From NCBI GenBank assembly GCA_022360415.1, contig JAKSDB010000263.1, positions 1 to 16,493 on the forward strand: 16,493 nt of DNA, written 5' to 3'. This stretch comes from Chlorobiales bacterium. GTDB taxonomy: Bacteria; Bacteroidota; Chlorobiia; Chlorobiales; Chlorobiaceae. Below, in pieces: positions 1-7,217 of this stretch (the stretch's first letter is position 1; every line of letters starts with the position of its first letter). A program made the translations under genes and the position numbers. The notes under the pieces were generated by a model. It did no database searches. It was not told the DNA's origin and was given only the letters and a program-made list of their open reading frames with translations.

Positions 1-1
1 A

Positions 2-121
2 CCGCTGATGCATCTTGAATACCTCGAGAAGATAGAGCTTTCAGCTGGGCAGGTACTCAACGAAGAGCTCGAGCAGTTCCTCGAGCTGCACCCGGATTGT
101 GAAATCATACTGAAAAAGTGA
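2..121 (+). CDS. C-terminal end of an unidentified gene (cut by window edge)
   Basis: An open frame enters from the left edge and ends at TGA 119-121, giving 39 residues that finish in ...EIILKK. The peptide is acidic and leucine/glutamate rich and looks helical, with several Glu-Leu pairs. It carries no motif I recognise, so no function is offered. It is followed at 161-197 by a strong bidirectional terminator, which supports this being a genuine gene end. The rest of the gene lies outside the window, and the frame could be chance because only 120 bases are visible. Confidence 0.55.
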   Translation, partial: PLMHLEYLEKIELSAGQVLNEELEQFLELHPDCEIILKK

Positions 122-160
122 AAACGGCCGGTTAGCCAGATAGCTTGAGAGCTTGATTTG

Positions 161-197
161 AAAAAGAAAAGGCAGGGTCCTCCAACCCTGCCTTTTT
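161..197. terminator. Bidirectional rho-independent terminator
   Basis: A perfect 8-bp stem (GGCAGGGT at 171-178 with ACCCTGCC at 185-192) encloses a 6-base loop. It is flanked by an A-rich run (161-170) and a T run (193-197), so either strand reads as GC stem plus U-tract. It lies between the end of the cut plus-strand gene and the end of oadB on the minus strand, which is the expected place for a shared terminator of convergent genes. Confidence 0.8.
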
Positions 198-219
198 CAG
201 TACAATGCTTTGCCTGTCA

Positions 220-1773
220 TTACAGGAACACCGATAACAGAATTCCAGCCGCAACCGCGGAACCGATGACTCCGGCAACGTTCGGCCCCATGGCGTGCAT
301 GAGAAGAAAGTTATGCGGGTCGGATTCGAGACCCACCTTGTTCGATACACGCGCAGCCATCGGAACAGCCGAAACCCCTGCCGAACCGATCAGAGGATTG
401 ATCTTCTTTTTGAGGAAAAGGTTCATGATCTTGGCCATGATAACACCGGCCGATGTGCCAAAGGAAAAAGCAATAAGTCCCAGCACAATGATGCCGAGCG
501 TTTCAAGGTTAAGGAACTTTTCGGCGGACAGCTTGCTGCCGACTCCGAGACCGAGAAAAATCGTCACGATGTTGATCAAGGCGTTCTGTGTGGTATCGCT
601 CAGGCGATCAACGACACCGCACTCCTTCATGAGGTTGCCGAACATGAGAAAACCGATAAGCGGCGCCGCCGAGGGAAGAAGCAATCCACAAAGAATGATG
701 ACGATTACCGGAAAAAGAATTTTTTCACGTTTCGACACATAACGAAGCTGGCTCATCTTGATCGCTCGTTCGGCTTTGCTGGTAAACAGCTTCATGAGAG
801 GAGGCTGAATGATAGGCACCAGCGCCATATATGAATACGCCGCCACGGCAATACTGCCGAGAAGCTGCGGACTGAGCCGCGATGCAAGAAAAATCGATGT
901 CGGGCCGTCTGCGCCGCCGATGATGCCGATGGAAGCCGCGTCTTTCATTGAAAACTCGATCCCCGGCACATACTGTGAAAGCAGAAGCGCGCCGATAAGC
1001 GTCGAAAAAATACCGAACTGAGCCGCGGCACCAAGAAGTGCGGTTTTTGGGTTGGCAATCATCGGACCGAAATCGGTCATAGCTCCGACACCCATAAAAA
1101 TAATCAGCGGGAACACGCCTGTCTCGATTCCCACATCGTACACATAGCGCAGAACACCGCCTTCGTCGTTAATGTAGGCCAGCGGTATGTTTGAGAGGAC
1201 CGCACCCACACCGATAGGGATAAGGAGCAGCGGTTCGAATTTTTTGGCAATCCCCAGATAAATGAGCAGAGCGCCTACAGTGATCATGAGCAAACGGCCG
1301 AAACCCTCCGTCCAGTTAAGACTGTTGTCATTGATAAGCGCATAGATGCCCGTGCTTTGAACAAGATTCCCGAAAACCTTCTGCATGGAAAGACTTTCGG
1401 CATCGCTTTTCGCTCCTTTCGTACTGGCAAGCAGCGACTGTTTTTCTATACGGAGAAGAACCGTTCCCTCGGGGATATGGGTATACTTGGAGTAAAACTC
1501 CGGATGAATATAGATCAAACGCCCTGTCACCCCGGAAGAGATTGTTGTCTTGTTGTGCTTTTCATCGGCAAACAATCCGAGAAAATCGCCGACATGCACC
1601 TCGTCGCCAACCCGAAGGACACGGCTGTTCCTGACAGGAACCTGTATCAGCTCAAGATCTCCCGGAGCCTGAAGCGCTACAACACCATCGTCACTTTCGC
1701 TAAAGAAACCCTCGGCCCGCGCCGTTGTGCCAAGAAACAGTATCGACAGCAGCACAAGAATGAACGTACGCAT
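220..1773 (-). CDS. oadB: Oxaloacetate decarboxylase beta subunit (Na+ pump) with extra N-terminal domain
   Basis: Integral-membrane beta subunit of the biotin-dependent sodium-translocating decarboxylases. It takes CO2 off carboxybiotin and couples this to Na+ export. The family core covers roughly residues 131-517 and shows GGADGPTSIF at 286-295 (D289 matches the essential Asp of the family), the stretch INPLIGSAGVSAVPMAARVS at 458-477, and MHAMGPNVAGVIGSAVAAG near the C-terminus, with about ten hydrophobic segments. At 517 residues it is about 80-130 longer than usual. Residues 1-20 look like a signal peptide ending TARA, and about 34-110 read as a barrel-sandwich (biotinyl/lipoyl-like) domain without the EAMKM biotin site. 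The ATG has no good Shine-Dalgarno sequence. It is the last gene of the usp-oadG-oadA-oadB row, 151 bases after oadA. The core call is firm; the extra domain is inferred from pattern. Confidence 0.93.
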   Translation of the reverse strand: MRTFILVLLSILFLGTTARAEGFFSESDDGVVALQAPGDLELIQVPVRNSRVLRVGDEVHVGDFLGLFADEKHNKTTISSGVTGRLIYIHPEFYSKYTHIPEGTVLLRIEKQSLLASTKGAKSDAESLSMQKVFGNLVQSTGIYALINDNSLNWTEGFGRLLMITVGALLIYLGIAKKFEPLLLIPIGVGAVLSNIPLAYINDEGGVLRYVYDVGIETGVFPLIIFMGVGAMTDFGPMIANPKTALLGAAAQFGIFSTLIGALLLSQYVPGIEFSMKDAASIGIIGGADGPTSIFLASRLSPQLLGSIAVAAYSYMALVPIIQPPLMKLFTSKAERAIKMSQLRYVSKREKILFPVIVIILCGLLLPSAAPLIGFLMFGNLMKECGVVDRLSDTTQNALINIVTIFLGLGVGSKLSAEKFLNLETLGIIVLGLIAFSFGTSAGVIMAKIMNLFLKKKINPLIGSAGVSAVPMAARVSNKVGLESDPHNFLLMHAMGPNVAGVIGSAVAAGILLSVFL

Positions 1774-1817
1774 AAATGTATATCTTGGTAAACCGTTAAG
1801 TTAATCAGTTATCGACA

Positions 1818-1850
1818 CCTCTATCAATCTGTTGCGGCGATTCATAGAGG
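1818..1850 (-). promoter_or_regulatory. Hairpin between oadA and oadB
   Basis: CCTCTAT at 1818-1824 and ATAGAGG at 1844-1850 form a perfect 7-bp inverted repeat with a 19-base loop, in the 151-base gap between oadA and oadB. There is no T run, so it is not a classical terminator. It could be an mRNA stem that sets relative amounts of OadA and OadB, or it could be chance. Confidence 0.25.
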
Positions 1851-1924
1851 CGCCATTTTATCATTGATATTTTGCCTGCCCCCTGAAAGAAACAGTCTTT
1901 TTCACGCCGGTTCTCTCTTCCGGG

Positions 1925-3760
1925 TTATGCGATATACATGAGTACATCACCCGTGGCAACCGTATCGCCTGACGAAACCTCGATGGAAATAACCTTGCCG
2001 GATTTCGGTGCTTTTACCGGCGACTCCATCTTCATGGCCTCGATGATAAGGACATCGTCACCTTCATTGACGCTGTCCCCGACCTCGACCTCTATCGCGA
2101 CAACACTGCCCGGCATAGCGGCCTCAACCGGTATTCCTTCGCCCTGGGTCTCCGTAGCGGCAGGAGCCGCAGGTGCAGCGGCAGCAGGGGCAACAGCCTG
2201 AACGGCTCCTGTTCCCTCCGCAACCGTGACATTGTATGCCTTACCATCAACCGTAATAGTATAGTTGCCTGAAGAAGATGCCGGTTTCCCGACAGGAGCT
2301 TGTGTTTTTTCGACCGCTTTCGGCGCAGCTTTTGCTGCCGCCTCTGCCTCCACATCTTTCTTGTAACGAATACCCAGCGGAGCATCTCCTTTGAGGAAAG
2401 CGATTCCCTTGGCACCGCAGGTAGCGGAAATGAAAATGTTCTCGTCTGTAACAGGGAGCCCCTCTTTTTCAAGAATCTTCTTGTTATACTCGATACCCAG
2501 TTCCGGGTTCCGGTCGTTGATGTCATGGACATCTTCGGTTGTCGGCTCAAGCCCGAGCTGCTCGGCGGCGAGTTTGACAATTTCAGGATCCGGGTCGGCC
2601 GGACACTTGCCGAAATAGCCAAGCACCATTTTCCCGTAACTTTCAGTAATTTTCTTCCATTTACCCTGAACGGTATTGGCAAAAGCCTGCTGGAAATAGA
2701 ACTGGGAAACCGGGGTAACAGAAGACCCGAAACCGCCTTTTGCGACAACTTCACGCATGTTCCTGATAACCTCGGGAAAAAGATGCAGCGAGTTGTTGTC
2801 GCGCATCATCTGCGTGTTGGCAGTCAGAGCACCGCCCGGCATGGGAGAGAACGGGATCAGAGGATTGACTTCTTTAGCTTCGGGAGGCATATAATACTTG
2901 TCCATATGGTCGATAAACATCGCTTCAACTTCGATGATCTTCTCGTGGTCGATGTCCAGCGTGTAATCGGTCCCTCGAAGCCTGTGCCACATGGTCAGTA
3001 TGTCAACCTGCGCCGTACCTCCGCTTACAGGAGCCATGGCAAGATCGATAATGTCCGCTCCTGCCTCGATAGCTGCAAAGTTGCAGGCAACCCCCATCCC
3101 TGCGGTATCATGAGTATGGAACTCGATGACAGTATCCTCCGGAAGCATTTTCCGTGCCCCTTTGATCGATTCGTAAACCACGGTAGGAGTGGTTGTGCCG
3201 GACGCATCTTTGAACGCTACGCTGTCAAAAGGAACTCCGGCATCGATAATCTCCTTGAGCTTGTCGAGATAAAACTGCGGTGTATGACAGTAGCTCTCGT
3301 TCAGGCCCGGAGGAAGCCCCATCAGCGCGATAACAACTTGATGCTTTAAGCCGGCGTTATGGATACACTGGCCGGAATAGGCAAGGTTGCGCACATCCAT
3401 AAGGGCATCGAAGTTCCTGATAGTGCTGATCCCGTGCTTTTTAAACATGCGCGCGTGCAGATCGATAATGTCCCTCGACTGAGAGACGAGACCGACTACG
3501 TTGGCGCCGCGTGCGAGAGTCTGCAGATTGATATCCGGTCCGACAACTTTTCTGGCGGCATCCATCATATCAAATGCGTCCTCCTGGCAATAGAAATACA
3601 AGCTCTGGAAACGGGCTCCCCCTCCGATTTCAAAGTTATCCGTACCCGCATCAACGGCTGCCTGAAGTACCGGCAGAAAATCGTCAGTTTTTACCCTTGC
3701 TCCGTAACAGGACTGAAACCCGTCACGAAAGGACACATCCATAAACTTTATCTTTTTCAT
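1925..3760 (-). CDS. oadA: Oxaloacetate decarboxylase alpha subunit / pyruvate carboxylase subunit B
   Basis: Cytoplasmic biotin-dependent carboxyltransferase that moves a carboxyl group between oxaloacetate and biotin. A TIM-barrel carboxyltransferase domain (about 1-280) carries metal-site residues D8 and HTHD at 215-218, and FKDASG at 183-188, where K184 fits the carbamylated lysine. A conserved PYC/OADA domain follows (about 290-465), then an Ala/Pro/Lys-rich linker and a C-terminal biotinyl domain (about 545-611) with EAMKM at 574-578, K577 being the biotin attachment site. The 611-residue length is typical. The first motif reads DVSFRDGFQS rather than the usual DTTLRDxHQS. There is no ATP-dependent biotin carboxylase gene beside it, and oadG and oadB flank it, so a decarboxylase complex is favoured. 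Use as a pyruvate carboxylase subunit with a distant partner cannot be excluded. AAAGG lies just upstream of the ATG. Confidence 0.95.
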   Translation of the reverse strand: MKKIKFMDVSFRDGFQSCYGARVKTDDFLPVLQAAVDAGTDNFEIGGGARFQSLYFYCQEDAFDMMDAARKVVGPDINLQTLARGANVVGLVSQSRDIIDLHARMFKKHGISTIRNFDALMDVRNLAYSGQCIHNAGLKHQVVIALMGLPPGLNESYCHTPQFYLDKLKEIIDAGVPFDSVAFKDASGTTTPTVVYESIKGARKMLPEDTVIEFHTHDTAGMGVACNFAAIEAGADIIDLAMAPVSGGTAQVDILTMWHRLRGTDYTLDIDHEKIIEVEAMFIDHMDKYYMPPEAKEVNPLIPFSPMPGGALTANTQMMRDNNSLHLFPEVIRNMREVVAKGGFGSSVTPVSQFYFQQAFANTVQGKWKKITESYGKMVLGYFGKCPADPDPEIVKLAAEQLGLEPTTEDVHDINDRNPELGIEYNKKILEKEGLPVTDENIFISATCGAKGIAFLKGDAPLGIRYKKDVEAEAAAKAAPKAVEKTQAPVGKPASSSGNYTITVDGKAYNVTVAEGTGAVQAVAPAAAAPAAPAATETQGEGIPVEAAMPGSVVAIEVEVGDSVNEGDDVLIIEAMKMESPVKAPKSGKVISIEVSSGDTVATGDVLMYIA

Positions 3761-3782
3761 GGGCCTTTACTTTGTTATCATG

Positions 3783-3800
3783 GTTAGTTACTGTTAGTTA
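3783..3800. repeat. Short direct repeat in the oadG-oadA gap
   Basis: GTTAGTTA occurs at 3783-3790 and again at 3793-3800, one helical turn apart, within the 41-base gap between oadG and oadA. It is too short and AT-rich to assign a role. Confidence 0.3.
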
Positions 3801-3801
3801 T

Positions 3802-4074
3802 TCAGCGGTTTCTGTGAGCGTGAACCGCCGCGGAGATAACCGCTGTCATCCTGCCAAGATCCTCTCCTCCTGCCGCCACAGGCAGGGAACCTGTTTTTTT
3901 TGAATTCTTTTTCTTCCTTTTCGCAGCCTCTGCCTCAAGGAGCTGTTTCTCTTCAAGCAAAGCATGATCCTTCAGAAGCAAAGACAATCCTGATATCAAA
4001 AAATTCAACAGCAGCAGGAAAAGAAAAACCACCACCATTCCTACAACCATCAGAATCAAACCGTCGGTAATCAT
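3802..4074 (-). CDS. oadG: Oxaloacetate decarboxylase gamma subunit
   Basis: Small membrane subunit that holds the alpha subunit to the membrane beta subunit and helps assemble the complex. The 90 residues show one strong hydrophobic helix at about 6-33, then a charged, Lys/Glu-rich coiled segment (38-60), then a C-terminal tail ending AAVHAHRNR. The His residues there fit the metal-binding tail of known gamma subunits. Size and layout match the OadG family, and the gene order G-A-B is the classical order. The ATG lacks a clear Shine-Dalgarno sequence. It starts 56 bases after the usp gene on the same strand, so the two may share a transcript. Confidence 0.88.
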   Translation of the reverse strand: MITDGLILMVVGMVVVFLFLLLLNFLISGLSLLLKDHALLEEKQLLEAEAAKRKKKNSKKTGSLPVAAGGEDLGRMTAVISAAVHAHRNR

Positions 4075-4130
4075 AAAAGGAGACGTTGAAGTTTGGGATA
4101 CTATTGTTCTTAACGTATAAATGCCTGCAT

Positions 4131-4598
4131 TCAGGAATAATCTTTTATCGCCTTGTCAGCGGCGTTCTGTTTGACGAGCAGTACCGGAATATCGACGGCA
4201 TGAAACACCGCTTCTGCGACACTTCCCATCAAAATGCGGGTCAGACCGGTTCTGCCGTGGGAACCCATGACCAGAAGGTCGGTCCCCCAGACGTTGCTTT
4301 GCTCGATAATTTCATCGTAAGGATTGCCCCTGAGGATCAGAATATCGGCTGAAAGTCCTTTTTTCTTCTCTTCCATCAGCAGCTTGCGGAACTCTTCGGA
4401 AACCACATCCGCTTTCCCGCCTTTTTTTGAAACCCCGTAACTGTATGCTGTCTTCTCGGCTATATTTTCCGGCTGCATGATATGAAGGAAACGCACATGA
4501 GCCCCGACTTTCCTGCCAAGCTCGATCGCGTAACGAACAGCCTTGTCTGATGTCTTCGAATAATCGGTAGGGCACAAAATTTTTGACAACTGTATCAT
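4131..4598 (-). CDS. Universal stress protein (UspA family, ATP-binding type)
   Basis: A 155-residue single-domain universal stress protein of Rossmann-like fold. The nucleotide-binding signature G-x2-G-x9-G-S is intact: G112, G115, G125 and S126 in MGSHGRTGLTRILMGS. An early Asp (D12, in CPTDYS) is in the usual position for adenine binding. It therefore belongs to the ATP-binding UspFG/MJ0577-like branch rather than the non-binding UspA branch. The function is generally stress or energy-state related and cannot be made more specific from sequence. It is the first gene of the row leading into oadGAB, 56 bases upstream of oadG, which hints at co-expression with the sodium pump. Confidence 0.9.
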   Translation of the reverse strand: MIQLSKILCPTDYSKTSDKAVRYAIELGRKVGAHVRFLHIMQPENIAEKTAYSYGVSKKGGKADVVSEEFRKLLMEEKKKGLSADILILRGNPYDEIIEQSNVWGTDLLVMGSHGRTGLTRILMGSVAEAVFHAVDIPVLLVKQNAADKAIKDYS

Positions 4599-4732
4599 AC
4601 GAGCTGCGCATTTTGTTATTTTAATAAGCCCTGAATTTACAATAATTTTTATGATTAAACCAGTTGAAGGCGATTCAAGTTGATAAAAAAGAGAGGCCGT
4701 TTGCTAACCCCTGAAAGGCGTTCCGGAAGAAT
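4599..4732. promoter_or_regulatory. Divergent intergenic region (usp/oad row and kinase gene)
   Basis: These 134 AT-rich bases separate the divergent usp and kinase genes and must hold both promoters if each gene has its own. TTGAA and TTCAA (4664-4678) form a small inverted repeat. I see no confident -35/-10 pair on either strand. The kinase ATG has a purine-rich GGAAGA just upstream. Confidence 0.35.
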
Positions 4733-6304
4733 ATGGATACTCTCGGACAAGCTCTTCAAAGCCCACTGGCGTACACGCATCCTGTAGAGGATGTTGTTGT
4801 CGTCGAAACACACATTTCTCTGGTTTTTCTGACGGGGCTCTTTGCTTACAAGGTCAAAAAGGCGGTCAACCTGGGATTCCTTGATTTTTCCACCCTTGAA
4901 AAGCGTGAGCACTTCTGTCGTGAGGAGCTGCGCCGCAACAGAAAACTTTGCGGCAACCTTTATCTCGATGTCGTTCCTGTTACAAAGGAGTCAGGGACAA
5001 TCGTTGTCGGGGGCAAGGGAAAAGTCATCGACTATGCTGTAAAAATGGTTCAGTTCGACCGGAGCCTTGAGCTCGACACCCTCCTTAAACAGGGCAGACT
5101 GACCATGGAACAGATAAACCAGATAAGCCGGATTGTCGCCGCGTTTCACCAATCCGCTCCCGTTGCCCCGATTGACTCTCCATTTGGCCGTCCCGAGATC
5201 CTTATCAAGCCCGTTCGGGACAATTTCACTGAAGCAAAACGGCTTAACAGGGACCCGAAGGAACAAAAACAGCTTGAAAAGCTGAAAGAATGGACAGAAT
5301 CCGAGCACAGTCGGCTTATGCCGGGCTTCTTATCGCGAAAGACCAACGGAGCAATCAGGGAGTGTCATGGTGACATGCATACGGGAAACATGGTGCTCTG
5401 GAAAAACAGGGTAATGATTTTCGACTGTATCGAATTCAATCCGTATCTGAGCACTATCGACGTCATCAGTGAGATCGCATTTCTTGTCATGGACCTTGAG
5501 CACAGCGGCCATCCCGGGCACGCATGGAGGTTTCTTAACGACTATTTTTCGCTTACCGGCGATTATGAAGGTCTGCCGCTTCTCAGGTTTTACAAAACCT
5601 ACAGGGCTATGGTACGAGCAAAAGTAACCGCCATACGCCATCTTCAGGAGAAAGACCGGCGCGAAAAGCAACGGACGCTTGAGGAACACCGCTCGTACAT
5701 TTCTACCGCTCTATCCTATACCGCTCCAAGGCCTGTCGGGCTGATTCTCACCTGCGGCGTTTCCGGGAGCGGCAAAACAACGGTTGCGCGGGAGCTTGCT
5801 TTACGAATACCCGCCGTACATATCCGCTCTGATATAGAAAGAAAAAGGATTTTCGGGCTCGGACAGTTTGAAAAAAGCAGCCCGGAACTCAGCAGAAAAA
5901 TGTATTCCGCCAAGGGGACGGAACTGACCTATGCACGGCTCCATGAGATCGCGGCGTTGTGCCTTGAAAGCAGCCACCCGGTTATCGTCGATGCAACCTT
6001 TTTGCTGGAAAAGGAAAGAAGACTCTTCATCAGCCTTGGCAAACAATGGGGATTTCCTGTTGTTATCCTCTATTGCAAGGCTCCGGAAAAGCTTCTTGAA
6101 GAGCGGGTCAGAAAAAGGCAGCTGAAAGGGAAGGATGCATCTGAAGCGGATATTGCCGTGCTTCGACGGCAGATCAGGCATTTTTTACCATTATCCGTCC
6201 GGGAACAAAGCATCACGCTCACTATTGACACCTCATCACCTTCGGCAAGAGAGTCGGGTATCATGGAGATACTACGGCGCGTACGCAAGAAAAGGTCTGG
6301 TTAG
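4733..6304 (+). CDS. Fused APH-like kinase and P-loop (AAA/zeta-toxin-like) kinase
   Basis: A 523-residue two-domain protein of the widespread but poorly characterised family joining COG2187 and COG0645. Residues about 20-320 form an aminoglycoside-phosphotransferase-like fold, with the catalytic loop HGDMHTGN at 212-219 (D214 the likely base) and metal-ligand D231 in MIFDCIEF. Residues about 334-520 form a P-loop kinase with Walker A GVSGSGKTT at 342-350, an SDIERKR segment at 366-372 and a basic lid region near 455-470. Both active sites look intact, so two phosphoryl transfers are possible. The substrate is unknown and antibiotic resistance should not be assumed from the APH fold. It is a single gene on the plus strand, divergent from usp, and its stop codon lies one base from the stop of the oppositely oriented iron-protein gene. 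The ATG follows GGAAGA. Confidence 0.85.
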   Translation: MDTLGQALQSPLAYTHPVEDVVVVETHISLVFLTGLFAYKVKKAVNLGFLDFSTLEKREHFCREELRRNRKLCGNLYLDVVPVTKESGTIVVGGKGKVIDYAVKMVQFDRSLELDTLLKQGRLTMEQINQISRIVAAFHQSAPVAPIDSPFGRPEILIKPVRDNFTEAKRLNRDPKEQKQLEKLKEWTESEHSRLMPGFLSRKTNGAIRECHGDMHTGNMVLWKNRVMIFDCIEFNPYLSTIDVISEIAFLVMDLEHSGHPGHAWRFLNDYFSLTGDYEGLPLLRFYKTYRAMVRAKVTAIRHLQEKDRREKQRTLEEHRSYISTALSYTAPRPVGLILTCGVSGSGKTTVARELALRIPAVHIRSDIERKRIFGLGQFEKSSPELSRKMYSAKGTELTYARLHEIAALCLESSHPVIVDATFLLEKERRLFISLGKQWGFPVVILYCKAPEKLLEERVRKRQLKGKDASEADIAVLRRQIRHFLPLSVREQSITLTIDTSSPSARESGIMEILRRVRKKRSG

Positions 6305-6305
6305 C

Positions 6306-7181
6306 TCAGGGTTCAATACCAAACACCACCCTCAAGGCCATACCTGCAAGAAAACTGAGTGTTGCGACACCAAAGCTCAAGGCAACCATCTCCATAAACC
6401 TGTTTTTAAACGGCAGGTCTTTTGCCACTGAAACATAAAAATTAAAAAACGCAATGATGCAGATCGATACCCCGAACGCAGTTCCGAGCGCAGCATAGAG
6501 AGAAGGTATGAGAAGGTAAGGCGTAATGAGCACAACTACTGTCACGATATATGCTGTTCCGGTGTAAAAAGCTGCCTTGAAAGGATTTTTCGCTCCCGGC
6601 TCGGCTTTCGTGGAAAGATATTCCGATGCAGCCATGGACAGGGCGGCAGCAAAGCCGGTGATGATACCCGTAAGGGCAACGTAGCGGGAATCCTGAAGTG
6701 CGAAAGTCAGGCCTGCAAGTACACCCATGAGCTCAACCAGAGCATCATTCAGGCCAAGCACAATAGAGCCGGTATATTTGATGCGATCCTCTTCAAGAAG
6801 GCCGATCAGGGCCTGTTCATGCTCCTCTTCGTCACTGACGATTCCTTGAAGCTCCTTGATCGAGGAAGGCAGGTGACTGTAAACATCCCCTGCGTTTTTT
6901 TCAGCTTTTTCCATCAGCTTTATCCCGAACGTCAAACCGAACAGAGTGCAGATCAGCGTGAAAAACCATATCTTTATCCTGCTCGGCTTGACATCCTGCC
7001 TGGTATACACCTTCCACACATTATAATGGCGCAGTTCATCGTCCGCTATCTGGGACAGCACTCTCCGGTTTTTCACTCCGCTGATGCCCGCGGCAAGTTT
7101 TTTGTAGATATAATGTTCGGTCAACTCATTTTTCTGAAGTGCCAGAATGTGACCGGGCTTGATATCATTCAGGTTTTTCAC
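6306..7181 (-). CDS. Ferritin-like domain fused to VIT1/CCC1-type membrane iron transporter
   Basis: A 291-residue protein with two parts. Residues about 10-132 are a rubrerythrin/ferritin-like four-helix domain with carboxylate and His ligands: E19, E22, E49-x2-H52 and EEEH at 118-121. Residues about 135-291 are a VIT1/CCC1 transporter-like membrane domain, including GLNDALVELMGVLAGL at 143-158 and SMAASEYLSTKAE at 182-194. The architecture resembles MbfA-type iron exporters, which bind iron in the ferritin-like domain and move it across the membrane. A role in iron (or manganese) detoxification is therefore likely but inferred. The start codon is GTG at 7181, preceded by AAGGA very close to it. 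It lies 36 bases downstream of htpG on the same strand and may be co-transcribed with it. Confidence 0.88.
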   Translation of the reverse strand: MKNLNDIKPGHILALQKNELTEHYIYKKLAAGISGVKNRRVLSQIADDELRHYNVWKVYTRQDVKPSRIKIWFFTLICTLFGLTFGIKLMEKAEKNAGDVYSHLPSSIKELQGIVSDEEEHEQALIGLLEEDRIKYTGSIVLGLNDALVELMGVLAGLTFALQDSRYVALTGIITGFAAALSMAASEYLSTKAEPGAKNPFKAAFYTGTAYIVTVVVLITPYLLIPSLYAALGTAFGVSICIIAFFNFYVSVAKDLPFKNRFMEMVALSFGVATLSFLAGMALRVVFGIEP

Positions 7182-7217
7182 TTTCCTTGATTGCTTATCG
7201 CTTTAAAGAAAAACGGT

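Noticed and set aside
2300..3349. Long plus-strand open frame (349 codons) opposite oadA
   Set aside because: It lies fully inside conserved oadA on the other strand and shows no family features.
4078..4352. Plus-strand frame with AAAAGGAG in front, opposite usp
   Set aside because: The only start is TTG, the frame is antisense to conserved usp, and the product has no recognisable features. The purine run is probably chance.
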